Positions 11,318 through 19,608 of a DNA stretch of 60,586 nt are shown here, piece after piece. Both the position numbers and the translations under genes were made by a program. This DNA comes from Halobacteriales archaeon QS_4_69_31 (GTDB taxonomy: Archaea > Halobacteriota > Halobacteria > Halobacteriales > Haloarculaceae). Position 1 is the first letter of the stretch, and the number at the start of each line of letters is the position of its first letter. The stretch spans positions 1-60,586 of the forward strand of contig PXRP01000024.1 of the NCBI GenBank assembly GCA_003021655.1. The letters are read 5' to 3'. The notes under the pieces were generated by a model. The model was given only the letters and a program-made list of their open reading frames with translations, did no database searches and was not told where the DNA came from.

Positions 11318-13753
11318 ATGACCTCGTACCAGTCGCAACTCGGCGAGGGTGAGGGGATCGCCCAGGAACTGGCCGAGAGCCAGCGGTCGATCTCCATCGC
11401 CGAGTTCTTCGAGAAGAACAAACACATGCTCGGGTTCGACTCGGAGGCCCGGGCACTCGTGACCGCTGTCAAGGAGGCCGTCGACAACTCCCTGGACGCC
11501 TGCGAGGAGGCCGGCATCCTGCCCGATATCTACGTCGAGATCCAGGAAGCCGGGGACTACTACAGGCTCATCGTCGAGGACAACGGCCCCGGTATCACGA
11601 AAGAACAGATCCCGAAAGTGTTCGGCAAACTGTTGTACGGGTCGCGGTTCCACGTCAGAGAACAGAACCGCGGTCAGCAGGGGATCGGCATCTCCGCGGC
11701 GGTGCTGTACTCGCAGTTGACAAGCGGCAAGCCGGCGAAGATCACCTCCCGGACGAAAGGCGGCGTCGAAGCGGAGTACTTCGAACTCATCGTCGACACG
11801 GACACCAACGAGCCCGAGATCGACGTCGAGGAGACGACCACCTGGGACCGGCCACACGGCACCCGCATCGAACTGGAGATGGAGGGGAACATGCGGGCCC
11901 GGGGTCAACTCCACGATTACGTCCGGCAGACGGCGGTCGTCAACCCCCACGCACGCATCGAATTGCGCGAGCCCGACGCCCACATCAAATCCGAGCGGGC
12001 GACCGACCAGCTCCCCGAGGAGACCGAGGAGATCCGCCCCCACCCACACGGCGTCGAACTCGGGACGCTCATCAAGATGCTCGAAGCCACCGACTCCTAC
12101 TCGGTCTCGGGGTTCCTGCAGGGGGAGTTCACCCGCGTCGGCGCGACCACCGCCGAGAACGTCATCGACAACTTCCGTGACAGGCACTTCGGCCGCGAGA
12201 TGGCCTGGCGGCCTCCGAAGGCACACGAGGACGCCGACGTCGAGGCGGCGCTGACCGACGCCGTCGCCAACAAGGGCGCCGACGCCACGGCCGCGTTCGC
12301 CCGGCGGGTCGCGGACGCTCTGGACGACTCCGAGCGCGTCGCTCACCACGAGTTCGTGGCCATCGTCGACGACGCCGCCGACGACATCGAGGCGGAGTAC
12401 GACAGGTCCTTCGGGTCCACGGTGCGGGACAACGCCGTCGCGGCCGGCTGGGGCCGGATCACCGGCAGGGACTCCGCGGACGGCGGGGCGGACGACGAGG
12501 GGGTCGACCGACTGCGGTCGGACCTGTACGCGCTGGCCGACGAGGCGACGAGCACACGCAAGGACGACGCGACGATAGACGGCCTTGCGGACCGCCTCGC
12601 GGCGAAGTTCGACGGCGCAGACGACGAGCGCCACCGGTTCACGCGCGAGCACCTCCGGGAGTTCGTCCGCCGCTCGGCCGAGGCCACAGAGGAGTACGAC
12701 GACGCGACGTTCGGCGAGACGGCCCGGGAGAACGTCCTCGAGGCCCTGTGGGAGGTCGCCGTGCGGGTGCCAGACGACCCGCCGAAGGTCCGGACTATCG
12801 CCGCCGAGCGCGACACGGCCAGCGACCTGCTGGAGGCGATGCGCGAGACGGACATCATCGCGCCGCCGACGGACTGTCTGGCCCCGATCACGGCCGACCT
12901 CATCGAGGAGGGGTTGCGCAAGGAGTTCGACGCGGACTTCTACGCGGCCTCGACGCGTGACGCGTCGGTCCACGGCGGCGACCCCTTCATCGTCGAGGCG
13001 GGCCTGGCCTACGGCGGCGAACTCGAGAGCGAGAGCGGCGCAGACGTCCTCCGGTTCGCCAACCGCGTCCCGCTGGTCTACCAGCGCGGGGCCTGTGCCA
13101 CCACGGACGTGGTCAAGCAGATAAACTGGCGCAACTACAACCTGGACCAGCCCGGCGGGTCGGGCATCCCGACCGACGCCGCGGTCGTGATGGTCCACGT
13201 CGCCTCGACGAACGTCCCCTTCACCAGCGAGTCCAAGGACGCCGTCGCGAACGTCCCCGAACTCGAATCGGAGATCGAACTGGCCATCCGCGAGGCCGCA
13301 CGCGAGCTGAAATCCTACCTGAAAAAGCGGCGCTCGATGCAACAGCGCCGGGAGAAACAGGACAAACTCGCCACCATTCTCCCCGAGATGGCCGAGAAAC
13401 TCTCGGAGGTGACCGGCCGTGACCGGCTGAACATCGACGACTCGCTGGCCCGTATCATGAACAACGTCCTCGTCGAGCGCGAGCGCGACGGCGAGTCCGT
13501 CCGCTTGGTCGTCGAGAACAACGCCGACACGGCCGCTGAAATCGAGCTGACAGACATCGTCAGCGGCGGCGAGCCGACGCTGGAGAACGGCGACGCCAGC
13601 GTCGTCGAGATGGACGGCGAGTGGTTCGTCAAGTGGTCGGTCTCGGTCGCCAGCGGCGACGAGGCCACCCTGGAGTACGGCGTTGACGGCGAGGCCTCCT
13701 TCGAGGTGTCCGTCGACGGCGTCGAGGACGAGAAACTGACGGTCGACGCCTGA
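11318..13753 (+). CDS. top6B: DNA topoisomerase VI subunit B
   Basis: 811 residues, a full haloarchaeal-length Top6B. The GHKL domain has [17 protein letters not shown] (the Asn for Mg/ATP), VEDNGPGI and [17 protein letters not shown] transducer domain follows with the switch-lysine region. There is an acidic insertion around residues 300-440 and a C-terminal Ig-like domain (the last ~90 residues). The subunit hydrolyses ATP to gate the Spo11-like A subunit, relaxing and decatenating DNA. The stop codon is two bases before the top6A start, so the genes are one operon. Confidence 0.96.
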   Translation: MTSYQSQLGEGEGIAQELAESQRSISIAEFFEKNKHMLGFDSEARALVTAVKEAVDNSLDACEEAGILPDIYVEIQEAGDYYRLIVEDNGPGITKEQIPKVFGKLLYGSRFHVREQNRGQQGIGISAAVLYSQLTSGKPAKITSRTKGGVEAEYFELIVDTDTNEPEIDVEETTTWDRPHGTRIELEMEGNMRARGQLHDYVRQTAVVNPHARIELREPDAHIKSERATDQLPEETEEIRPHPHGVELGTLIKMLEATDSYSVSGFLQGEFTRVGATTAENVIDNFRDRHFGREMAWRPPKAHEDADVEAALTDAVANKGADATAAFARRVADALDDSERVAHHEFVAIVDDAADDIEAEYDRSFGSTVRDNAVAAGWGRITGRDSADGGADDEGVDRLRSDLYALADEATSTRKDDATIDGLADRLAAKFDGADDERHRFTREHLREFVRRSAEATEEYDDATFGETARENVLEALWEVAVRVPDDPPKVRTIAAERDTASDLLEAMRETDIIAPPTDCLAPITADLIEEGLRKEFDADFYAASTRDASVHGGDPFIVEAGLAYGGELESESGADVLRFANRVPLVYQRGACATTDVVKQINWRNYNLDQPGGSGIPTDAAVVMVHVASTNVPFTSESKDAVANVPELESEIELAIREAARELKSYLKKRRSMQQRREKQDKLATILPEMAEKLSEVTGRDRLNIDDSLARIMNNVLVERERDGESVRLVVENNADTAAEIELTDIVSGGEPTLENGDASVVEMDGEWFVKWSVSVASGDEATLEYGVDGEASFEVSVDGVEDEKLTVDA

Positions 13754-13755
13754 CA

Positions 13756-14859
13756 ATGAGCACTGACAGCGACACCACGACGGACGCGGACGCACGGCAA
13801 CAGCTGATCGACCTGGCCGCGGAGTTCTACGACCAGTTCGCGGAGGGGGACGTCCCGCGGATGCAGATCCCGACGCGGACGAAGTCAAACATCGAGTACG
13901 ACGAGGACAAACACGTCTGGGTCTACGGCGACCGGACGAGCACCCGGAGCGCGAAGACGGTCTCGGGCGCACAGAAACTGCTCAAGGCCACCTACACCAT
14001 CGACTTCCTCGCAGAGCAACTCGACCAGGACCGCTCGTCGACGCTGCGGGAACTGTACTACCTCAGCGAGTCCTGGGACCTAGACGAGGCGCAGTTCTCC
14101 AGCCAGGACGAGTCAAACAGCCTCATCGAGGACCTGGAGATCGTCTCGGCGGTCAAACGCGAGGACTTCCACATGCGCCCCGAGGAGTCGGGCGCGACCA
14201 TCATGGGCCCCCTGGAGATCCGCGAGCAGACCCGGCGGGGCGAGCGCGAGATCCACTGCCAGGAGGACGTCGGCGAGGGCGGCTACCAGATCCCCAACAA
14301 CCCCGACACCATCGAGTTCCTGGCGAACGACGCCGAGTTCGTCCTCTGTGTGGAGACCGGTGGGATGCGCGACCGCCTCGTCGAGAACGGCTTCGACGAG
14401 GAGTACGACGCCATCGTCGTCCACCTCAAGGGCCAGCCCGCGCGGGCGACCCGGCGGATCACCAAACGGCTCCACGACGGACTCGACCTGCCGGTGACGG
14501 TCTTCACTGACGGCGACCCCTGGTCGTACCGGATCTACGGCTCGGTCGCGTACGGCTCTATCAAGAGCGCCCACCTCTCTGAGTACCTGGCGACCCCCCA
14601 GGCCCAGTACATCGGCATCCAGCCCGAGGACATCGTCGAGTACGACCTGCCGACGGACCCACTCGGCGACTCCGACGTCAACGCTCTGGAGTCAGAACTG
14701 GACGACCCACGGTTCCAGACGGACTACTGGGAGGAACAGATCGAACTGCAACTGGACATCGGGAAGAAGTCCGAACAGCAGAGCCTGGCCTCCTACGGGC
14801 TGGACTTCGTCACCGAAACCTACCTGCCCGAACGCCTCGACGAGATGGGCGTCCTCTGA
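13756..14859 (+). CDS. top6A: DNA topoisomerase VI subunit A (Spo11 homologue)
   Basis: 367 residues. The winged-helix CAP domain holds the catalytic Tyr in [13 protein letters not shown] (Tyr101/102). The TOPRIM domain shows [19 protein letters not shown] and [20 protein letters not shown], which supply the metal-binding acidic residues. It is the DNA-cleaving half of topoisomerase VI and the homologue of eukaryotic Spo11. It begins two bases after top6B. Immediately downstream, on the other strand, is the fragment of a disrupted CPBP protease gene and the left end of a transposon. Confidence 0.96.
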   Translation: MSTDSDTTTDADARQQLIDLAAEFYDQFAEGDVPRMQIPTRTKSNIEYDEDKHVWVYGDRTSTRSAKTVSGAQKLLKATYTIDFLAEQLDQDRSSTLRELYYLSESWDLDEAQFSSQDESNSLIEDLEIVSAVKREDFHMRPEESGATIMGPLEIREQTRRGEREIHCQEDVGEGGYQIPNNPDTIEFLANDAEFVLCVETGGMRDRLVENGFDEEYDAIVVHLKGQPARATRRITKRLHDGLDLPVTVFTDGDPWSYRIYGSVAYGSIKSAHLSEYLATPQAQYIGIQPEDIVEYDLPTDPLGDSDVNALESELDDPRFQTDYWEEQIELQLDIGKKSEQQSLASYGLDFVTETYLPERLDEMGVL

Positions 14860-14887
14860 CCCGGGACGCCGGCCGTCGCTCGTCACG

Positions 14888-14964
14888 TCAGAGGGCCAGA
14901 TACGCCAGCAGCGAGAGGGTCACGTTGTACGCCGCGTGGGCGATGATCGGGACGGCGAGGTTAT
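14888..14964 (-). pseudogene. 3' fragment of a CPBP-family membrane protease gene, cut by a transposon
   Basis: Read on the minus strand, this stretch translates as NLAVPIIAHAAYNVTLSLLA and a short tail before TGA, which is the last helix of a CPBP (CAAX-type) intramembrane protease, including the conserved N-x-x-x-x-x-x-x-H-x-x-x-N pattern. The upstream coding sequence is not adjacent: it resumes at 18199 on the far side of the transposon. Joining the two pieces and removing one TTAT copy restores the uninterrupted frame ...YELTDNLAVP..., which proves the insertion. Confidence 0.85.
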
Positions 14965-14998
14965 CAGTCCTCGGTAATCGGACCGAAATTCGTAACTC
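14965..14998 (+). repeat. Left terminal inverted repeat of the transposon
   Basis: It begins CAGTCCTCGGTAATC and ends AAATTCGTAACTC; compared with the reverse complement of 18165-18198 it differs only at positions 16, 18 and 19. It is preceded by the TTAT target duplication. Confidence 0.92.
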
Positions 14999-15271
14999 CG
15001 TAGCTGTTGGTTCGAAGGGAATCAAGCCTCACTCGACATGCTGAACCAGCGTGAGTTTCCGAATATATATTGGATTTAATACTTATTTGAAACCGATAGT
15101 TGACCGCTCCACTCGTATGCTTCTGACCCTTGACATCGTACTGATCAACAAGGCCTCTCGGCAAATACAGAGTACGGAGTCAGCAAGTATTGATTGGTTC
15201 CGTTACGCGACAGTAGCGGTAGACTGACTGGCCAGAATATTTTCGACGTAGCCGACACCGGGATCTTTCGA
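14999..15271. other. Non-coding left sub-terminal region of the transposon
   Basis: No convincing gene in either strand. It is AT-rich, especially 15057-15095. It lies between the left inverted repeat and the stop codon of the cargo gene, so it may hold transposase-binding or regulatory sites; none is recognisable. Confidence 0.5.
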
Positions 15272-16093
15272 CTACAAATTGTACGTTTCGAAATCCTCGC
15301 TGAGTTCATAGCCATCCCGCTCAGCGGCGCGTCGTAATTCGTCAGTCGTCATTCGCTGGAGATGTTCATTCACGTTGAGGAGAATCGTCCGTTCGGCATC
15401 GGCGTCTGTGAGTGCTGCGCGGAGATCTGGTTCTTCCCCATGTCCGAACGCCCGAAAAAGTGCAGCCCCCTCTACGAACAGCAGATCAGCGTTTTTGTAC
15501 TCCGTATCGTCCATAAACTCCCACATATCCGGTGCGTAGACGAGTTTCTTGCCGTTGTGATACACTGCGAATCCGAGCGTATCGAAACGGGATCGAGCGT
15601 GATCCACGGGGAAGGGAACAATCCTGAGATCGCCGATGTTCAGCACGTCATCGTGCGTGATCGTGTGGAGTGGGAGCTGCTCAGCGAGGTGTGGTGTTGA
15701 ATCAGTAAGGTGCCCAAGTGCAGTCTCGGTGAGATAGATGCTGAACTCCGGATCGCGGGGTTTCTCCGCATCTTCGAATGTATCGGCTGGAATGTACTCG
15801 TCCTCGATCCCGACGTGAGCATCGAACCCCATCGCCGCGTGATTTAGCTCGTGAAGTCCACCGACGTGATCGTAATGATGATGCGTGAGACAGAACGCGT
15901 CAACCTCCGATGTGCCTGTCTCGTGCAACTGCTCTTTGAGTTCCGGACTTGCGTCAAGAACAACAGTACTCTGGTTGGTTTCTATAAGTAGGCTTGGTCG
16001 CCGCCGACGCGGGCTTTGCGCACAATATCGACAACCACAGAGTGGTGCCGGAACACCAACGGCTTCACCAGACCCGAGTAGCGTGATGTCCAT
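15272..16093 (-). CDS. PhnP-like metallo-beta-lactamase-fold phosphodiesterase, transposon cargo
   Basis: 273 residues. The N-terminus MDITLLGSGEAVGVPAPLCG followed by C-R-Y-C gives the C19-x-C21-x-x-C24 triad that binds an extra zinc in PhnP. Then come LTHHHYDHVGG (the HxHxDH dinuclear site), FPVDHARSRFDTLGFAV, VYAPDMWEF and a C-terminal NEH. This matches PhnP, which opens 5-phosphoribosyl 1,2-cyclic phosphate, and relatives acting on cyclic phosphodiesters. No phosphonate genes are nearby, so that role is unlikely here. The gene lies wholly between the inverted repeats of the transposon and diverges from the transposase. A TATA-like TAAATAATTTT at 16118-16130 (minus) suits the ATG at 16093. 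Its real substrate and its benefit to the element are unknown. Confidence 0.85.
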   Translation of the reverse strand: MDITLLGSGEAVGVPAPLCGCRYCAQSPRRRRPSLLIETNQSTVVLDASPELKEQLHETGTSEVDAFCLTHHHYDHVGGLHELNHAAMGFDAHVGIEDEYIPADTFEDAEKPRDPEFSIYLTETALGHLTDSTPHLAEQLPLHTITHDDVLNIGDLRIVPFPVDHARSRFDTLGFAVYHNGKKLVYAPDMWEFMDDTEYKNADLLFVEGAALFRAFGHGEEPDLRAALTDADAERTILLNVNEHLQRMTTDELRRAAERDGYELSEDFETYNL

Positions 16094-16280
16094 AAAATTG
16101 AATTGATAGGCAATTACAAAATTATTTAGGTCAATCAGAGGATTACGAACCGATCCCCTCTCCTATGCAAGACGCCCACCTGCCTATCGGTTGTTTCAGT
16201 ACGTTGAGATCTAATCAATCCTGTTTAATAGAATCTCCAAACGGCATTTTAAAGGCATCTACCCGTCATGTGTCCGATAA
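16094..16280. promoter_or_regulatory. Divergent promoter region inside the transposon
   Basis: An AT-rich 187-base gap between the cargo hydrolase and the transposase. On plus, TTTTAAAG at 16247-16254 lies about 30 bases before the transposase ATG. On minus, an A/T block at 16118-16130 lies about 30 bases before the hydrolase ATG. GGATTACGAACCGATC at about 16139-16154 faintly resembles the terminal repeats and could be an internal transposase site; that part is weak. Confidence 0.5.
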
Positions 16281-18140
16281 ATGTCGGACGATGGCGGGCT
16301 CGATGGTTCATGGGAAATCGCCGACCCGTCCGACGATGAAGACAACTTCGTAGCGGGAAAGAACCTCAAAAAGACTTCTGACGAGAGTGTCCACGGCGAC
16401 CAGCCGAACGTCAAGGTCGCTACACTCGGTGACCCAATATCGATTGAGGACCAGCTACGCAATGCGCTTCAGCGTGGACTCTCTCCCCACGAAGCCGTCG
16501 CCCGCATCGGGATGCTTCGCACCACGCGGTTCGAACTCGACGTTGACGGGCTCGCCCGTGACCTCATCGACGCCGAAGCCCAACGCCTGATTCTCGGCCA
16601 GGAACTCACCGACACGCCGTCCTACGTCCTCGAAGAGCAGATGGACGACCACGCGGTCCACGAGGACATGAACGTCTCCGAGCGCGTCAGTGAGCGCACT
16701 ATCGACAACATCCGAGACCGCATCCCCGAAGAGAAGCTCGCACGCTTCGAAACCGCCGCCGTGAATGTCGCCAAGTGGGCCCAAGACGAGAGTGTCGAGA
16801 TGGCCGACATCCGCGATGCGCCCGACCCGGAGACCGTGGCTGACGGGATGGACGCGCCGGAGCTCGTGAAGCTCACGCGGGCGATGAAGACGACCGGCTA
16901 CGCCTGCATCCAACTCGGTCGCACGGACCCGTACTACGACAAGTGGGAGGTGTTCAAGCCGTACGAACTCGCCTCCCACCACAACATCCACCCGAACAGC
17001 GCTCGGGACAGCCTCCAGCAGAAACCGTACTACTGGGCACGGAAGACGCCGACCTCGAAGGCGCTCTGGAATCAGGTGCGCGAGTACTCACGCGGCCACT
17101 TCCGGGCGATGTTCATCTGCGCCTACGAACAGTACCTGGACCTGCTTGACCGCTACAATCTGCTCCCCTACCGTCCCGATCTCGCCGTAGACCTCACCGG
17201 GTGGCCGTGGTTCGGGAAGATCGACAACGAAGACACGCCGGACAACGAACGCGAACAGCCCGGTGCCGTCGAAGGGGCGAAGCCCGGACGGAACTACTCG
17301 CACTCGTGGCAGTTCGCTACCGTCTCGCTCGTGGGGACGCCGGTGCCGATGACGTTCGCCGCGCAGTCGGTCGAACGGCGAAACCGGCGGGCCTACCACC
17401 TGAACCAGCTACTAAACTACTCGGAAGCGAAGTTCGACATCGGGCGCGTGTTTCTCGACAAAGACTTCTACACCAAGAAGATCAAGGACGAGCTGAAGGA
17501 ACGCGACCAAGACTTCGTCATCACCGCGCCCCGGAACATGGGCGCGTTCGAGGACCTCATCATGGGCACGGAACTCCGCGAAGACTCGTGGAACTCTCAG
17601 CCCTACGAAATTGGCGTCGGTGTGTCCGACGACGCCGACCACTACCTGTTCGTGAACTCGTCTGAGAAACGGCTGAAGCGGGCCGACACCGGTCTCGAAG
17701 ACCCGAAGAACTGGGAAGCGTTCTACACGAACATCGACCCGAAGACCGTCGATGGTGGTGGCGCGGCACTGGCGGCTGACTACCGTCTCCGCTGGGGTAT
17801 CGAAACAGCATATCGGATGCTGAAACACGACTTCATGCCGAAATCGGCCACGCCGATGCGGAACCAGCGCGTGTTCCTGTTCAACTGGGCGATCCTCCTG
17901 AACAACATGTGGATGGGCGCGAACGTACTTGCGGCGGCGGACGAGCGGGACTACGCCCCGCACGAAGCCGACGAACCGTTGCAAGTGAAGGACGATCAGG
18001 GGAACTACGAATACACGGCGAACGAATTCATGACCGCGCTCGTCGATGATCTCCACCCGACCGACATTGGCGAATTGGCCGACCTCTCAGAGAAGAGTGA
18101 CATTCTGGCGAACGCCGGCGGCCTTGATCTGACCGACTGA
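16281..18140 (+). CDS. IS4-superfamily DDE transposase
   Basis: 619 residues, long for an insertion-sequence transposase. An RNase H-like core holds the DDE triad: D304 in LAVDLTGWPW, D393 in VFLDKDFYTK and E508 in the segment YRLRWGIETAYRMLK, which fits Y-(2)-R-(3)-E-(6)-K exactly. The first ~290 residues are an acidic, helical N-terminal region probably used for DNA binding; the last ~70 are acidic. ATG 16281 sits about 30 bases after a TATA-like box. It cuts and pastes the element defined by the inverted repeats at 14965 and 18198. No frameshift or stop is seen, so it looks active. Confidence 0.88.
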   Translation: MSDDGGLDGSWEIADPSDDEDNFVAGKNLKKTSDESVHGDQPNVKVATLGDPISIEDQLRNALQRGLSPHEAVARIGMLRTTRFELDVDGLARDLIDAEAQRLILGQELTDTPSYVLEEQMDDHAVHEDMNVSERVSERTIDNIRDRIPEEKLARFETAAVNVAKWAQDESVEMADIRDAPDPETVADGMDAPELVKLTRAMKTTGYACIQLGRTDPYYDKWEVFKPYELASHHNIHPNSARDSLQQKPYYWARKTPTSKALWNQVREYSRGHFRAMFICAYEQYLDLLDRYNLLPYRPDLAVDLTGWPWFGKIDNEDTPDNEREQPGAVEGAKPGRNYSHSWQFATVSLVGTPVPMTFAAQSVERRNRRAYHLNQLLNYSEAKFDIGRVFLDKDFYTKKIKDELKERDQDFVITAPRNMGAFEDLIMGTELREDSWNSQPYEIGVGVSDDADHYLFVNSSEKRLKRADTGLEDPKNWEAFYTNIDPKTVDGGGAALAADYRLRWGIETAYRMLKHDFMPKSATPMRNQRVFLFNWAILLNNMWMGANVLAAADERDYAPHEADEPLQVKDDQGNYEYTANEFMTALVDDLHPTDIGELADLSEKSDILANAGGLDLTD

Positions 18141-18164
18141 TTCGACCCTGCGAATCGCCGTTGC

Positions 18165-18198
18165 GAGTTACGAATTTCGACCGGATTACCGAGGACTG
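18165..18198 (-). repeat. Right terminal inverted repeat of the transposon
   Basis: It ends GGATTACCGAGGACTG and is the inverted partner of 14965-14998 (31 of 34 matches). It is followed directly by TTAT at 18199-18202, the second copy of the target duplication. Confidence 0.92.
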
Positions 18199-18404
18199 TT
18201 ATCTGTCAGTTCGTACAGCGTCCCCAGCACCGCGCCGGTGGCGGCGATGAGAAGCGCACCCGCGAGCACCGCCTGTGGCGCGCCGCTGAAGTTCGACAGG
18301 TGTATCGACCCGAACAGGCGGCTCGCGCCCGCGACAGCGCCGACCGGCCCGAGGCCCCCCGGAGCGTCGCGACCCGGGGCGGGCCGTGCCCTCGGCCGGT
18401 CCCG
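18199..18404 (-). pseudogene. Middle fragment of a CPBP-family protease gene, 5'-truncated and split
   Basis: On minus, the frame reads SRLFGSIHLSNFSGAPQAVL, then LIAATGAVLGTLYELTD, and stops at the transposon boundary; it continues at 14964. FGSIHL is the second conserved motif (the active His) of CPBP proteases. The first motif (EExxxR) and about 150-200 N-terminal residues are missing, because the frame runs directly into the stop codon of the neighbouring hydrolase gene at 18405-18407. So the gene was already deleted at its 5' end, or lost it independently of the insertion. It cannot make a functional protease. Confidence 0.8.
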
Positions 18405-19151
18405 CTACCGCTCGTCGAGGACGACCGGGACGCCCCGCCCGGCGACGTCGGCGGCGAAGGCCGCGCTGTCGGCCTCCAGGGCCTCGAAGGTGTTGTAGTG
18501 GATCGGTACCACGAGGTCGGGGTCCATCCGCTCGGCCAGGTCGGCGGCCTCGTGGCGGTTCATCGTGAACGACTGCGCGATAGACGGGACGAACAGCGAC
18601 GCGTCCAGTTCCTCGTGACCGTCGAGCACGTCCGTGTCGCCGGTCCAGAAGACCGTCGTCCCGCCGACTTCGACGAGGAAGCCACAGCCGATCCCCTCGG
18701 GGTGGATCGGCGTGCCGTCCGCGCGGACGTTCCGGCCGTCCGGGTGGTTGTACGCCGGGACCGTCATCACGGGCACGCCGTCGACGACGCGCTCGTCTTC
18801 CCTCCCGACCTCGACGACCTCGTAGGGCAGGTCCGCGACGGGGGTGAGGTCCCGGTCGGAGTCGGTCACGTCGATGCCTTCGAAGGCGACGACGGTCGCG
18901 TCCTCGCGGGCGACGCGCTCGATGCCGCCGTCGTCGTAGTGGTGGATGTGGGTGACACAGACCACGTCGCCGTCCTCGGCGCGGTAGTCCCGGGCTGGCG
19001 GGTGACCGACGCCGGGGGTGTCCGGTTCCCACTCGCCGGTGAGCGTGCCGTAGCGGCCGGGGTCGAAGTAGACCACGGTGTCCTCGTGTTCGATGCGGAG
19101 CGTCGCGTAACCGAGCCAGTCGAGTGTCAGGCCGTCGTGGCGGACTGTCAT
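18405..19151 (-). CDS. UlaG-like metallo-beta-lactamase-fold hydrolase
   Basis: 248 residues. The fold begins LDWLGYATLRIEHEDTVVYF and has the metal site THIHHYDDGG, then FWTGDTDVL and VPIHYNTFEA. These are typical of the UlaG/L-ascorbate-6-phosphate lactonase-like branch annotated broadly in archaea as MBL-fold metal-dependent hydrolases. The ATG at 19151 starts at the first beta strand; the open frame continues upstream but into unrelated sequence. It is a different branch from the transposon's PhnP-like gene. The true substrate is unknown. It is intact although both flanks hold pseudogenes. Confidence 0.85.
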   Translation of the reverse strand: MTVRHDGLTLDWLGYATLRIEHEDTVVYFDPGRYGTLTGEWEPDTPGVGHPPARDYRAEDGDVVCVTHIHHYDDGGIERVAREDATVVAFEGIDVTDSDRDLTPVADLPYEVVEVGREDERVVDGVPVMTVPAYNHPDGRNVRADGTPIHPEGIGCGFLVEVGGTTVFWTGDTDVLDGHEELDASLFVPSIAQSFTMNRHEAADLAERMDPDLVVPIHYNTFEALEADSAAFAADVAGRGVPVVLDER

Positions 19152-19248
19152 ACCTAGACGGACCGGCCATCGGTCGAAAAGGGTTGGGTTCGCGGCGGGG
19201 ACGGCCGGCGGTTCGCCCGGGGAGCGGCGGACGGTCGGCGGGGCCAGT

Positions 19249-19597
19249 TCAGAGGAAAACGAGCGGAACCACGAGAACCACCGCGCCCAGCAACGTGGGG
19301 ACCGCGCCGGCGTAGCTGCCGAGGTGGATGAAGCCCTTGATGCCGATGTTGCGCGTCGCCCGGTGGAGTTCGGGGTCCCATGGAGGCGGGCGAGCGCCGG
19401 GCGAACTCCTCGGAGGTCACCCACTCGGCGTCGGAGAGCTACCCGGAGACGAGGTCGTTTCTCCACGGACTGACCAGCAGCGTCACGAGGGTGATGACGA
19501 CGACCACCCCCACGGCGACCGGCAGGCTGACCACACCGACGTACAGCACCGGCCCCACGACGACCGCCAGCAGGATGTGTCGAAAAAGGATGTCCAT
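19249..19597 (-). pseudogene. Degraded small membrane protein gene (in-frame stop plus frameshift)
   Basis: From ATG 19597 on minus the sequence reads MDILFRHILLAVVVGPVLYV and continues hydrophobic to SPWRNDLVSG, then TAG at 19438-19440. The same frame goes on as LSDAEWVTSEEFARRSPAS. A one-base shift near 19380 is then needed to read WDPELHRATRNIGIKGFIHL and a final hydrophobic helix ending VVLVVPLVFL and TGA. The pieces make one coherent two- to three-helix protein of about 115 residues. Because it takes two independent lesions to break it, decay is more likely than a sequencing error. I do not recognise the family. Confidence 0.65.
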
Positions 19598-19608
19598 CGA
19601 CCCCGGCG

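Larger units (their letters stand above)
14965..18198. mobile_element. 3.2-kb insertion element with DDE transposase and PhnP-like cargo gene
   Basis: The element is delimited by 34-bp inverted repeats (14965-14998 and 18165-18198, 31 of 34 positions identical) and flanked by TTAT at 14961-14964 and 18199-18202. It contains two divergent genes: a 619-aa transposase on plus and a 273-aa metallo-hydrolase on minus. Base composition is clearly more AT-rich than the chromosome. The transposase has the IS4-superfamily Y-(2)-R-(3)-E-(6)-K signature. The 4-bp duplication resembles ISH3/IS701-type groups more than classical IS4, but the protein is much longer than I would expect for those, so no family is assigned. 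It sits inside a CPBP protease gene. All boundaries are read directly from the sequence. Confidence 0.92.

Noticed and set aside
14964..15164. 66-codon frame in the transposon left end
   Set aside because: It overlaps the inverted repeat and the AT-rich sub-terminal region; the composition is not protein-like.
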